A stretch of 34,783 bases of DNA from assembly GCA_036271375.1 (NCBI GenBank), contig DATBAT010000180.1, forward strand, positions 1 to 34,783. Direction: 5' to 3'. The position numbers and the translations under genes are program-made. Each line of letters starts with the position of its first letter. Position 1 is the first letter of the stretch. Below the pieces are notes generated by a model that worked only from the letters and a program-made list of their open reading frames with translations, did no database searches and was not told where the DNA came from. Origin of the DNA: DATBAT01 sp036271375. Its GTDB lineage: Bacteria > Acidobacteriota > Terriglobia > Terriglobales > Acidobacteriaceae. Positions 14,530-23,900 of this stretch are shown piece by piece.

Positions 14530-16275
14530 TTATCTTGTGATCCCCTCGCCTTCGTGGATGGTTATGATTTGATTTGCTTTTACCTGCGCGAATTTTTCTA
14601 TTTTCTGTGTTGTCGGCCACTTTACTTCTACTACGTCCACCGTTTTCGCTTCGCCCAGACCAAAGTGCAGGCGCAGGTCGCATTGCGACATCACGCTTGA
14701 TCCGCTGTGGACCTCGTCCATCTGAATGTGTTTGCCGGTGATTACACGGACGCGGGCGCCGATGGCGGTGCGGTTGCATTGCGTGCCGATCAGTTTGATC
14801 TTGATCCAGTTTTTGGCGTTGCCGCCGTCGTTGCGCAGCAGGCTCGGAATGTCACTCATGTTCAGTACTACCGCATCGATGTCTCCGTCGTTGTCGTAAT
14901 CTCCAAAGGCGGCGCCGCGGCTGGAGAAATGTTCGGTGATGCCCGGGCCCATCTCGGCAGAGACATCCTGGAAACGTCCGTTGCCTAAATTCTTGTAGAC
15001 GAGGCGCGGATTCTTGAAGGTTTGTCCCACTTCGTGGCTGTCGATTTCCGGATAGACGTGGCCGTTGACCTGCATGATGTCGGCCCAGCCGTCGTTGTCG
15101 TAATCCACGAAGCCGCATCCCCAAGCAACGTAGCGATTGTTGATGCCAACACCGGCAGCGAACGTCACATCGGTGAATGTGCCGTCGCCATTGTTGTGGT
15201 AGAGGTTGCAGGTGTCGTCGGCGAAATTGGTTTTGAAGATGTCGAAGTTACCGTCGCAGTCATAGTCGCCCACCCCTACGCCCATGCCGGCCTGCTCGTG
15301 ACCGTTGTCGCTGTAGGCGCATCCGGCGATGACGGCGATGTCGGTGAAAGTGCCATCGTGATTATTTTTGAACAGAATGCTGGGCTGCGAGTCGACGGCG
15401 ACGTAGATGTCGGGCCATCCGTCGTTGTCGAAATCGTAGGACACCGGAGTGATGGAGTAGCGCGGTCCGGGCTTAAGGATCCCGGCTTTCTCCGACACGT
15501 CGGTGAAAGTTCCGTCGCCATTATTTTTGTAGAGAATGTTGGTGTCGCCGGGAAGTCCGCGCGGGCCGCACATGACCGGGATGCCTTTCCATTGGCAGAC
15601 GGGTGCGCCTTGCGGGTCAGGCGTGTGCGCGGGGTCGAGCTTGATGTAGTTGCAGACGAAAAGATCGAGGTGGCCGTCGCGGTTGTAATCGAGAAAGCAG
15701 CAGCCCGCGCCCCAGCGGATTTCCTCGTTGTACACTCCAGCCTTTTTCGTCACGTCGGTGAAGGTGCCATCGCCATTGTTGTGGAAGAGGATGTTGTGTC
15801 CCCAGAAACAGCAAAAGAGATCGTCGAAACCGTCATTGTCGTAGTCGCCGACGCAGACGCCGGTTTGCCATCCAGTGCGGGCGAGACCGGATTTTTCCGT
15901 GACGTCCGTGAAAGTGCCGTCGCGATTGTTTTTGTAGAGATGCGATGTTGGCGCCTGGCCCGCGGGCCACTCTTTGCCTAACTGTGTGCCGTTGGTGAGA
16001 TAGATGTCGAGCCAGCCGTCGTGGTCGTAGTCAAAGAACGCGAGGCCGCTACCTTTGGCTTCGATGATGTAGCTCTTGTGATCGGTGGCGCCCCAGACGT
16101 TGGGACTGGTCAGGCCGGCATCCTTGGCGACGTCTACGAATTGGACGCCGGACTTGGTGGTGGTTTTTAGTTGGAGCGGGTTGGTCCACCGCCACAGGGG
16201 CGTGGTCAGGGCTTCGAGCGCGGTTGCACCCAGGAGAATTGCGGAGGAGCCCAGGAAATGGCGGCGGGAGGTCAT
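14530..16275 (-). CDS. Tat-exported FG-GAP/ASPIC-UnbV (CRTAC1-like) protein B
   Basis: A 581-residue protein with a short twin-arginine signal (MTSRRHFLGSSAILLGATAL). The body is a beta-propeller of FG-GAP/VCBS repeats with calcium-loop motifs DxDxDGxxD (DYDHDGWLDIY, DYDNDGFDDLF, DYNRDGHLDLF, DFDNDGWPDIY and others), alternating with NNxDGTFTDVT turns. An ASPIC/UnbV domain fills ~495-578 (GTQCNRTAIGARV, LRLHFGLGEAKTVDVVEVKWP). Such proteins are extracytoplasmic, and the fold suggests binding of protein or glycan; no catalytic function is established. It is a tandem paralogue of the gene immediately upstream (16417-18195): both end in VxxxQIIxIxEGEGI. The start at 16275 fits the Tat signal directly. 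Confidence 0.87.
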   Translation of the reverse strand: MTSRRHFLGSSAILLGATALEALTTPLWRWTNPLQLKTTTKSGVQFVDVAKDAGLTSPNVWGATDHKSYIIEAKGSGLAFFDYDHDGWLDIYLTNGTQLGKEWPAGQAPTSHLYKNNRDGTFTDVTEKSGLARTGWQTGVCVGDYDNDGFDDLFCCFWGHNILFHNNGDGTFTDVTKKAGVYNEEIRWGAGCCFLDYNRDGHLDLFVCNYIKLDPAHTPDPQGAPVCQWKGIPVMCGPRGLPGDTNILYKNNGDGTFTDVSEKAGILKPGPRYSITPVSYDFDNDGWPDIYVAVDSQPSILFKNNHDGTFTDIAVIAGCAYSDNGHEQAGMGVGVGDYDCDGNFDIFKTNFADDTCNLYHNNGDGTFTDVTFAAGVGINNRYVAWGCGFVDYDNDGWADIMQVNGHVYPEIDSHEVGQTFKNPRLVYKNLGNGRFQDVSAEMGPGITEHFSSRGAAFGDYDNDGDIDAVVLNMSDIPSLLRNDGGNAKNWIKIKLIGTQCNRTAIGARVRVITGKHIQMDEVHSGSSVMSQCDLRLHFGLGEAKTVDVVEVKWPTTQKIEKFAQVKANQIITIHEGEGITR

Positions 16276-16304
16276 TGCGAGGGGAGAGTTTCGTTTAAGG
16301 GGCA

Positions 16305-16364
16305 GGAGTCCTTCGACTGCGCGTGGGCTTCGCTTCGCTTGCTCATGCTTTGCTCAGGATGACA
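16305..16364 (+). repeat. Dispersed repeat, AGGAGTCCTTCG...TCAGGATGACA variant, unit 3
   Basis: Starts ggagtccttcg, contains cttcgcttcgcttgctcatg and ends gctcaggatgaca. This variant is close to the copy at 18156-18215 (gggtccttcg...gctcaggatgaca). It lies in the 141-base gap between the two FG-GAP genes. Confidence 0.6.
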
Positions 16365-16416
16365 AGGGATTTGCATTTCTGTTTGAGGTTAGCAGTTTGT
16401 TTTGAGTATGGGCAAT

Positions 16417-18195
16417 TCAGTGAGCTGCAATTTTGGGGAATTTGCGGGGCACGATTCCTTCGCCTTCTTTGATGGCGATGATCTGATCGATGGACACGTT
16501 GGTCAGCTTCTCGATCTTGCCGCTGGGCCAAGTGATTTCCAGAGATTCGATTTTGGTACGTTTGCCTAAGCCGAACAGGATTCTTGGATCGCTTGCCGAC
16601 ATGTAGCTCATCCCTCCTTTGGATTGCTCCACGTGCACGAATCCTTCGGAGGTTAGTTTCAGGGACGCGCCGATTCCGTCGCGATTGGATTTTGTACCGA
16701 TCAAGAGAACCTCCAGCCAGTGGTTGGCGTTGCCTCCGTCGTTGCGCAGCAGTTCGGGGTAGTCGCCGCGGTTGTTGATGGCGATATCGATGTCGCCATC
16801 GTTGTCGAAGTCGGCGGTGGCGAGACCGCGTCCGGGGATGGGGCGGGTGAAATCCGGGCCCAGAGTTTCTGAGACTTTCTTGAATTGGCCTTTGCCCATG
16901 TTGCGGAACATCAGCAGCGGTTGCTTATAGGCGACCTCGCTGTGATAGAGCTGAACGTTGTCGAGCATGGCGCCGTTGAGTTGCAGGATGTCATCCCAGC
17001 CGTCGTTGTCGTAGTCGAGGAATTTCATGGCCACACCGCTGAAAAGCAGCGCGCGATTGCCAATGCCGGTACGGTAGGTGGCGTCTTCGAAGGTGCCGTC
17101 CTGGTTGTTGTGGTAGAGGCGGTTGAGTTCGAAATCCAAGTGGGTGATGTAAACGTCCTGCCAGCCGTCGCCGTCAACGTCGGCCGCGTCGATGCCCATT
17201 CCCGCCTCGTATTTGCCGTCCTCGCTGGCGGCCATGCCGGACATTAGCGACGCGTCTTCGAAGGTTCCGTTGTGCTTATTGATGAACAGGAAATTCGGCC
17301 AGGAGTCGTTGGCGATGGCGATGTCGGGCCAGCCGTCGTTATTGAAATCGGCGAGGACCACGCCCATGCCTTTCGATTCCGGTTTACCCACGCCTGAGGC
17401 ATCGCTCACATCGCTGAAAGTGCCGTCGTGATTGTTGTGGTAGAGCTTGGTCTTCTGGCCCTTATAGTTTCCGGGATGGCAATAAGAGCGGTAGCCAGGC
17501 TTTTTCTCGCCGCACCAGATGTTGGTCTGCGGCGACCAGTCGATGTAGTTGGTGACGACTAAATCCAGCCAGCCATCTTTGTCGTAATCGAAGAACCCGG
17601 CGCTGGTTGACCATCCACCTTCGTCTTTGACGCCCGCCTTGTCAGTCACATCGGTGAAAGTACCGTTGCCGTTGTTGTGATAGAGGATGGCGCTCTTGTA
17701 TCCGGTGACGTAGAGATCGGGATAGCCGTCGTTGTCGAAATCGGCGACGGCGACGCCCTGGCCGTAGTGGCCCTCGCCGCCTACTCCGGCTTTTTCGGTG
17801 ACGTCGGTAAAAGTGCCGTCACCATTGTTGTGATAAAGCGCGCACCGCAGTGGTTTTGGCGGTTTGTAAATATCAGTGGCTGCGGACTGGACGAAAAAGA
17901 GATCCATCAGTCCGTCCCGGTCATAGTCGATCCAGGCGACCCCGGTGCCCATGGTTTCGAGGTAGTACTTCTCTTCGGTTTGGGTGGAGTCCTGCTGGAA
18001 AGTGATGCCGGTGGTGGGACGAATGTCGGTGAATTTCACTTGCGCTCGAGCGCAGAGAGATAGTGCGATGACAGTCAGTAAAATTAGTCCGGATGCTTCA
18101 CTGGAGGTTCGGTGACTGGAACTTCTTGCGGAGCCTCTCCTGCTGCATTTGGTATGGGGTCCTTCGCTACGCCGCGATTTCGCTTCTCTCTCCAT
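16417..18195 (-). CDS. Secreted FG-GAP/ASPIC-UnbV (CRTAC1-like) protein A
   Basis: About 592 residues from the ATG at 18195. A hydrophobic export signal (SGLILLTVIALSLCARAQ) sits near residues 31-52, behind a long basic stretch. FG-GAP/VCBS repeats follow with many DxDxDGxxD loops (DYDRDGLMDLF, DFDNDGYPDLY, DYDKDGWLDLV, DVDGDGWQDVY, DYDNDGWDDIL), and an ASPIC/UnbV domain at ~495-580 (GTKSNRDGIGASL, RILFGLGKRTKIESLEITWP). The role is unknown; a calcium-stabilised extracytoplasmic binding propeller is the likely fold. The start is doubtful. A longer frame reaches a TTG at 18327, but its first 44 codons translate dispersed repeats and look spurious, and even the ATG at 18195 lies inside a repeat copy (18156-18215). 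A non-ATG start nearer the hydrophobic core is possible. Confidence 0.84.
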   Translation of the reverse strand: MEREAKSRRSEGPHTKCSRRGSARSSSHRTSSEASGLILLTVIALSLCARAQVKFTDIRPTTGITFQQDSTQTEEKYYLETMGTGVAWIDYDRDGLMDLFFVQSAATDIYKPPKPLRCALYHNNGDGTFTDVTEKAGVGGEGHYGQGVAVADFDNDGYPDLYVTGYKSAILYHNNGNGTFTDVTDKAGVKDEGGWSTSAGFFDYDKDGWLDLVVTNYIDWSPQTNIWCGEKKPGYRSYCHPGNYKGQKTKLYHNNHDGTFSDVSDASGVGKPESKGMGVVLADFNNDGWPDIAIANDSWPNFLFINKHNGTFEDASLMSGMAASEDGKYEAGMGIDAADVDGDGWQDVYITHLDFELNRLYHNNQDGTFEDATYRTGIGNRALLFSGVAMKFLDYDNDGWDDILQLNGAMLDNVQLYHSEVAYKQPLLMFRNMGKGQFKKVSETLGPDFTRPIPGRGLATADFDNDGDIDIAINNRGDYPELLRNDGGNANHWLEVLLIGTKSNRDGIGASLKLTSEGFVHVEQSKGGMSYMSASDPRILFGLGKRTKIESLEITWPSGKIEKLTNVSIDQIIAIKEGEGIVPRKFPKIAAH

Positions 18196-18215
18196 CGCTT
18201 CGCTCAGGATGACAG
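18156..18215 (+). repeat. Dispersed repeat, GGGTCCTTCG...GCTCAGGATGACA variant, unit 4
   Basis: First of three copies in 200 bases. Starts ggggtccttcgctacgc and ends cgcttcgctcaggatgaca. It contains the probable ATG start (18193-18195, minus strand) of FG-GAP protein A. Confidence 0.6.
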
Positions 18216-18240
18216 ATTGTGAGAGAGGCAAGGACCAGCA

Positions 18241-18301
18241 GGTCCCTCCACACCGCCGTCGCCTACGCTTCGCTCGGAGGCCGTCCCCGGTCGGGATGAC
18301 A
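18241..18301 (+). repeat. Dispersed repeat, GGTCCCTCC...CGGGATGACA, unit 5
   Basis: Starts ggtccctccacaccgccgtc and ends cccggtcgggatgaca, with acgcttcgctcgg inside. It lies in the gap upstream of FG-GAP protein A. Confidence 0.6.
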
Positions 18302-18318
18302 AGGTTGGGTGGAAGTGG

Positions 18319-18354
18319 GGAACACAAGGTCCCTCGGCTTCGCTCGGGATGACA
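18319..18354 (+). repeat. Dispersed repeat, GGTCCCTCGGCTTCGCTCGGGATGACA short form, unit 6
   Basis: The shortest copy: ggaacacaaggtccctcgg followed by cttcgctcgggatgaca. It appears to be the minimal form of the family; longer copies carry extra sequence between the same borders. It ends 14 bases before the stop of the 833-residue TPR gene. Confidence 0.65.
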
Positions 18355-18367
18355 GAGTTGGGTGAGG

Positions 18368-20869
18368 TCATAGCGTTCGGTCGGCTAGCGATAACGCTAG
18401 CTGTAGCAATTGCCTTCGGGCCGCATCGGGCAGGGGTTGGTCGGCGGTCGCCGTCGTGGCTGGCGCGCGAGACAGCGCTTCTTCTATGCGATTTACATCC
18501 AGGCCGCCGGCGTGGCTGCCTTTGAAGCGGTTCAGGACTTCGCGGGCTTTGTCGACTTGTCCGGTCTGGTAGTAGAAGACGCCTAATGTCGAGTAGCTTC
18601 CGGCCCATTCGGGCAGGAGCTCGACGGCTTTCTCCAGGCGCTCGGCGGCTTGCGGTGTGTTGCCTTGTAGAACGGAAACCAGGCCCATTCCCCATTGCAG
18701 TTTTCCTGAACTGGGGACGCGCGCCATACCTTTCTTCAGGGTGTCGGTTGCGCCTTCTACATCGCTCTGGCGGAGTTGCACCATGGCCAGGGAGAGGTAG
18801 TACTGATCGTTGTCGGGATTGCGGGTGATGGCGCTGCGGAAAATTTCGGTGGCCTTCGTAGCATCGCCAAGATGCGCATAGATATCGCCTAGCAGAGAGA
18901 GATACGCGTCGTCTTGCTGCGCGGGCGCCGAGATTTGTTGGGCGCTGGTTAGTGCTTCCGGATATTTGCCGCGTCGTAGCAACGCCGTCGCCAGGTTGAA
19001 CTTCACGTCGTCGGAGCTTGGGTTTGCAGCGAGTGCGGTCTGGAAATGCTGAATGGCGTCGTCGTAGAGGTGATAACGCGCGAGTAGCACTCCGACACCG
19101 GTTTGCGTGCGGTAGTCGGAGGAGCTGAGTTGATCGAGTTGATCTACGGTTTTTCTAGCGTCATCGACTTTGCCCAGCTTCAAATAGGTTTCGGCCAGAA
19201 GATACAAGTCTTGCGGCTGGTCAGGATGCTTCCGTACCTGCTCGAGCAACTGCGTCAGGTCAAGTTGCGTGCGCTCCCGCGGAGCGAGGTTGGAACGGTT
19301 GTCCAGATAGTCGAAGAGATGCTGATAAGGATACGGGCCGGTCGATGCATTCTTCGACAAGGTTTGAAAAACGCTGAGATCGCGCGCCGCAGCTTCGTTC
19401 TGCTTGAGGCTACGCTCGACCATGGCGAGTTTGTAGTATCCCGGTGCCGGTTCGCGCGCGACCTTTACGTAGCGGCGGAGAAGCTCGGCGGCTTTTTCGT
19501 TTTGCTTGCTCAGAATTCGCAGATTTGCCAGTTCGAGAAGCGCATCGGGAAGGTCAGGATTGGCCTTTAGCGCGTCCTGGAAAAATGCTTCGGCTTTTAC
19601 CTGATTCCCCTGGCGTCCTTCGATGTAGCCCATGTTGAACAAACAGGAGGAGTTTTTCGGATCGAGCTTGAGACCTTCCTGGAAATATTTTCTGGCTTCA
19701 TCGAAGCGGCCGAGGTGACGATAGGAGAGCCCCAGAAATGCGTACGACCTGGCCGATGGGTCAAGCTTTACCAATTCCTGAAATTCGTCGATCGCTTTTT
19801 CGGATTTGCCCGACATGAAATAACTTTCGCCGAGAGCGGCGCGCAGGTCGGCACGTTGCGGCGCGGTCTTAACTCCGGCTTCCAGCAAGGGAATTGCGTC
19901 CTCGAAATAGTTCTGCGTCATGCTGACGCGGGCGAGGAGGAAAACGATGTCCATGTTCTCCGGCGCGAGTTTGTGGGCACGGGTGAGCAGATCGAGCGCG
20001 TCTGCCGGGCGGCCCTGCTCGGACGCCGCCTGGGCAAGCTGGTACAGGGTTTCGGCGGAATCAGGTTTCAGCTTTAGTGCACGATTCAGGGTGGCTTCGG
20101 CTTTGTCATACTTGCCGCCACGAACGTAAGCCTGACCCAGGTTGTAGAGGATTTCGAAAGTTTCGGGTCGTAGCGCATTGGCTTTTTCCAGTTCGCGCTG
20201 TGCCGGTTCGTATTGTTTGGCCGAGGCCAGCAGAACGCCGAGGGTGAAGTGCAATTGAATATCTTTGGCGTCTTGGGCGGAGAGTTGATCGGCCGCGGCT
20301 TGCCCTTCTTTGGTTTTTCCGGCAAGGAAATAGGCGCGAACCAGATTGAAGCGTGTCGCCATGTTGAGCGGGCGCACTTGTAGAAAATGAGGGATCGCCT
20401 CCGCCGCGGAGCCTTTGGCCATAAGCACGAGGCCGAGGTTGTAATGTCCGTCGCGGTTCGCGGGATCAATGGTGACTGATCTACGAAATTCTTTTTCCGC
20501 GAGATCGAATTTCTCCTGTGACACGTAAACATTTCCGAGATTGTTATGCGTTTTGGTCGACGAAGGATTCAGTTTCAGCGCGCGTTCAAATGCCTCAACC
20601 GCGTGATCGAAGTCCTTTTCGTTGGTGTAGACGATGCCAAGCAGGTTGTAGCCCTCGACGCTCGAGGGATTGAGTGCCAACTGTTCCTGGATTTTTGCTT
20701 TCGCATCGGCGATGGCGCCTCGCTGAAGCAGGTCTTCGGCTTCCGCAAAAGGCGATGGCTCTTTCGCAGCTTTTCGTGTGGGCTGTTGCGCGTGGGCTGC
20801 TGTGAGCAGAAAGGCGACAGCTAGAACGACTGCAGCACGGTAAAAAAACTTTGAGGGACCCGTCAACAT
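18368..20869 (-). CDS. Large secreted TPR-repeat protein, 833 residues
   Basis: From the ATG at 20869 the protein begins with an export signal (FFYRAAVVLAVAFLLTAAHAQ) and then consists almost wholly of tetratricopeptide repeats from ~50 to ~810. Examples are VEGYNLLGIVYTNEKDFDHA, THNNLGNVYVSQEKFDLAEK, AETLYQLAQAASEQGRPADA and YSTLGVFYYQTGQVDKAREV. It should form a long periplasmic superhelix for protein binding. A longer frame to 20971 would overlap the upstream gene's end and put 34 charged residues before the signal, so 20869 is preferred. It lies 46 bases after the FG-GAP/redoxin/TPR fusion and before two FG-GAP proteins, all in the same direction, consistent with one operon. The partner proteins are probably those FG-GAP proteins, which is inference from position. 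Confidence 0.87.
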   Translation of the reverse strand: MLTGPSKFFYRAAVVLAVAFLLTAAHAQQPTRKAAKEPSPFAEAEDLLQRGAIADAKAKIQEQLALNPSSVEGYNLLGIVYTNEKDFDHAVEAFERALKLNPSSTKTHNNLGNVYVSQEKFDLAEKEFRRSVTIDPANRDGHYNLGLVLMAKGSAAEAIPHFLQVRPLNMATRFNLVRAYFLAGKTKEGQAAADQLSAQDAKDIQLHFTLGVLLASAKQYEPAQRELEKANALRPETFEILYNLGQAYVRGGKYDKAEATLNRALKLKPDSAETLYQLAQAASEQGRPADALDLLTRAHKLAPENMDIVFLLARVSMTQNYFEDAIPLLEAGVKTAPQRADLRAALGESYFMSGKSEKAIDEFQELVKLDPSARSYAFLGLSYRHLGRFDEARKYFQEGLKLDPKNSSCLFNMGYIEGRQGNQVKAEAFFQDALKANPDLPDALLELANLRILSKQNEKAAELLRRYVKVAREPAPGYYKLAMVERSLKQNEAAARDLSVFQTLSKNASTGPYPYQHLFDYLDNRSNLAPRERTQLDLTQLLEQVRKHPDQPQDLYLLAETYLKLGKVDDARKTVDQLDQLSSSDYRTQTGVGVLLARYHLYDDAIQHFQTALAANPSSDDVKFNLATALLRRGKYPEALTSAQQISAPAQQDDAYLSLLGDIYAHLGDATKATEIFRSAITRNPDNDQYYLSLAMVQLRQSDVEGATDTLKKGMARVPSSGKLQWGMGLVSVLQGNTPQAAERLEKAVELLPEWAGSYSTLGVFYYQTGQVDKAREVLNRFKGSHAGGLDVNRIEEALSRAPATTATADQPLPDAARRQLLQLALSLADRTL

Positions 20870-20915
20870 CCGGTATCTGCTCCCGTGTGAACTGTAATTC
20901 CCGCGCGGTGAAAGA

Positions 20916-23900
20916 TCAATTGAGCGTCTCCAAAGCTTTTTGAGCAGTTTGATTTTCCGGTTGGCGGACAAGTAATAGCCGCAAAGCTTCGCGCGCGTTT
21001 ACTTTGTCATCAAGCAGGACGTAAACGCGGGCTAGATTTAGATAGCCCTGATCGTAGTTCGGCGCAACCTCGATGCATTTCTTGAAGTCTTCTTCGGCTG
21101 CCGCCAGGTTTTTCTGGCGAACGTGCAGCACGCCAAGGTTGTTAATCGCGTCGGCGTAGTCAGGGCGCAGAGCAATCGATTTTTCCAGAAGCTGGGTGGC
21201 GCGATCGAGTCCATTTTGGCGGGCGTAGAGCATGCCCAGTCCATAGTTGGTCTCGGGGTTTTCGGGTTCAAGTTCCACGGCGCGCGTGAGGGTTTGTTGA
21301 GCTTCGGCCATGGCGCCCAATCGTCTCTGCAGATTTCCAAGATTCAGCAAGGCGACGGTGTAGGAGGGGCGCAGCTCTATCGACTGCTGAAGATTGTGCA
21401 ATGCTTCCTCATTGTGGCCTTCCTGGGCCGCGGTCATGCCGAGGTTGTTCCATGCTTCGGGATAATTCTGCTTGAGCTTCACAGTTTGCTCGAGGTATCC
21501 GCGAGCCTCGGTTAAGTTATTTCTGCGGAGCTCAAGCGTGCCCAGATTGTAGTAAGCCTCGGGATCATTTGGTTTGGTAGCGATGACTTGCTTGAACGAG
21601 GCGACGGCCTGGTCGAGATATCCGCGCTGAAACATGGCTATTCCGTAGGTGAACTGGTTGCGTTGAAAGGCGCTCTGGTAAAGAGTTCCGGGGAAGGGAA
21701 GAGCTTTGGTGCTGCGCTCGACCGAGGTTCGCGGGGCTGACTTGATGTCTTCTGAAAGCTGCTGCGGATTGACGCTCCCCTGATAGACCTTGACGATCAT
21801 TCCTTCGGCATTGACTAAGAAAGAGGTCGGGACGCCCAGGTCCCTGCGGCGGTCAAACAGGTAGCGATAAATGATGTTGTAGATGCCGGTGACTTCAGGC
21901 GTCGCCTGCACGATGGAGAAGGGCAGCTTAGTGGGGACAGGTTCGTCGACGTTGAGCACTAGAACGCGAAGGCCCAGGATATTTTTCAAGGGGCGCAATT
22001 GATCGACCGTTGTCTTGCGGCAAAAAGCCAGCAATAGAAATTGCCCGCGGAATGATTGCAGGCTTTGGGTTTTGCCTTGGGAGTCGGGAAGGGAAAAGTC
22101 AGGCGCGGGCAGTGGATCGATCAGCCAGGTCTCTACCGTGGCTGGCAGAGTTTCTGATTTCTGCGGATCGCCGGGTTGAGCATACGGCGTCGCACCGAAC
22201 GGCTTCGCTGAGAACGTGGTCGCGCCTTCCACGATTTCGATTCGGTGATTGATGGGCAGTTCAGCGAACGTTTGCGTCAACCCTCTGGGCCAGTGGACGG
22301 TTGCGGATAAGGAATCCGCATGGTTCCCCACGCCGAAGAAAAGTTCTTTGGTGTGCTGCGAGAGAAACCCTGATCCCGCTTGCAGATATTTTGTCTGTTT
22401 GTCGATGGTGATCGATGTGCCGATGGCATCGCGATTGCTTTTTGTTCCCCGCAAACGGAAGGTGATGGAGTTGCCGATCTCCGTCATCGCGTTGTGCAGA
22501 ATGCGAAGCTGCGGAGCGTTGCGATTCTTGAGAATGATTTCGAGACGTCCATCGTGGTCGAGGTCGGCGAGAGCGAAAGCGCGGCTATCGTCGGGGAAGT
22601 CGAGGCCGATTACGCCAGAGACATCCGTGAATGTGCCGTCGCCGTTGTTGGCATAGAGGACGTTGCGTTCCCGCCCGCTCCAGGACGCGTCGGATCGGAT
22701 GAGTTCGTTGATGGCGTTCCATCCCTCTTCGTAGGGAATAGAGGGGGTTGGTGTGGCCGGTGAGTTCGCGACCACCTGCCGCCAGAAGAAACTCGAAACT
22801 TCGCGCGGATCGTCGCCGGTGATATACCCGTTTGCGACGTAGAGATCGGAGTGGCCGTCGTGGTCGAAGTCCCACGCGTCGGAAGACCACGCCCAGCGGC
22901 CCATCTCGACGCCGGCCTCCTGGCTGACATTTTTGAACGTTCCGTCGCCCTGATTGCGGTACAGCGAGTTGCCGCGCGCGTGTTGGCGGTAAAGGGCGCG
23001 AGTCTCTGGCGAATCTGATTTGCGGAAATCGTCTTGCTCGGACACGCGAATTCCGTCCGCCGACCACATGTTCGCGACATAGATGTCTTGCCGTCCCTCA
23101 ACGTCGGAATCGAACCAGCAGGCGCTCATGCCTGCGCCGGGATCTTCTACACCTGCTTCTTTCGAGTCGACGGCAAACGTCCCGTCGCCTTTGTTTTTGT
23201 AGAGATTGCTGCGTCCGAAGTCGTTGGCGACGTAAAGGTCGGGAGCGCCGCCCGAGCCGGAATTTCCCCAAGCGCAGGAAAAACTGTAGCGATTGTTCTC
23301 GGTGTTTAGCCCAGAGGCTTCCGTTCGATCCTCAAATGTCGCGTTGCCCTGGTTGTGAAACAAGAAGTTGGGTGGGCCGTTGCGTGCGTCGTAATAGGGA
23401 GCGGGATAGTGATACTGATCGAGGCCGAGATAGTAGCTGTAAAGGCAGAAGTAGATGTCGAGGCGTCCATCGTTGTCGTAGTCGGCGATGGCGGCATGAG
23501 TGAAAGAGCCTTGCGGAGGCTGGGCAAATTTGAAGGCGTCGCGCTTGAGGGCGAATTTTCCGTTGCCCTGATTGAGGAAAAGCAGCGGCCCGCTGCCGCA
23601 GACTACCAAGAGGTCTTGCAACCCCTTATTTTCGAAGTCGGCGAACAGCGCACACGCAGTGTTGTCGAGCACTCCAACGCCCGCCTTCTCGGTGACATCT
23701 TCGAAGCTGCCGTCGCCGCGGTTGCGATAGAGGCGGTTGGGGAGGCCGGCTGACTGGCAGACGTACAAGCTGTCGTGGCCGGTGTTGTCGAAGTCTGCGG
23801 CGGCGATACCGTTGTTGCCGTAAACGTCGACTCCGATGGCGCCGTCGAGGATGGTTCTCCAGTAGTCGGCACCATGCGCCAGTTGATTTCGATAAGACTC

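Noticed and set aside
15022..15981. 319-codon plus-strand frame antisense to an FG-GAP gene
   Set aside because: It is extremely rich in Val, Ala and Glu, as expected from the reverse complement of repeated Asp-Asn-Asp-Gly codons; the opposite frame has clear FG-GAP motifs.
18196..18327. Upstream extension of FG-GAP protein A to a TTG start at 18327
   Set aside because: The added 44 codons translate dispersed repeats and place the signal peptide almost 80 residues from the N-terminus.
18156..18354. Closely spaced repeats considered as a CRISPR array
   Set aside because: Copies are of unequal length, share only borders, and spacers are not of constant size; no cas genes are near.
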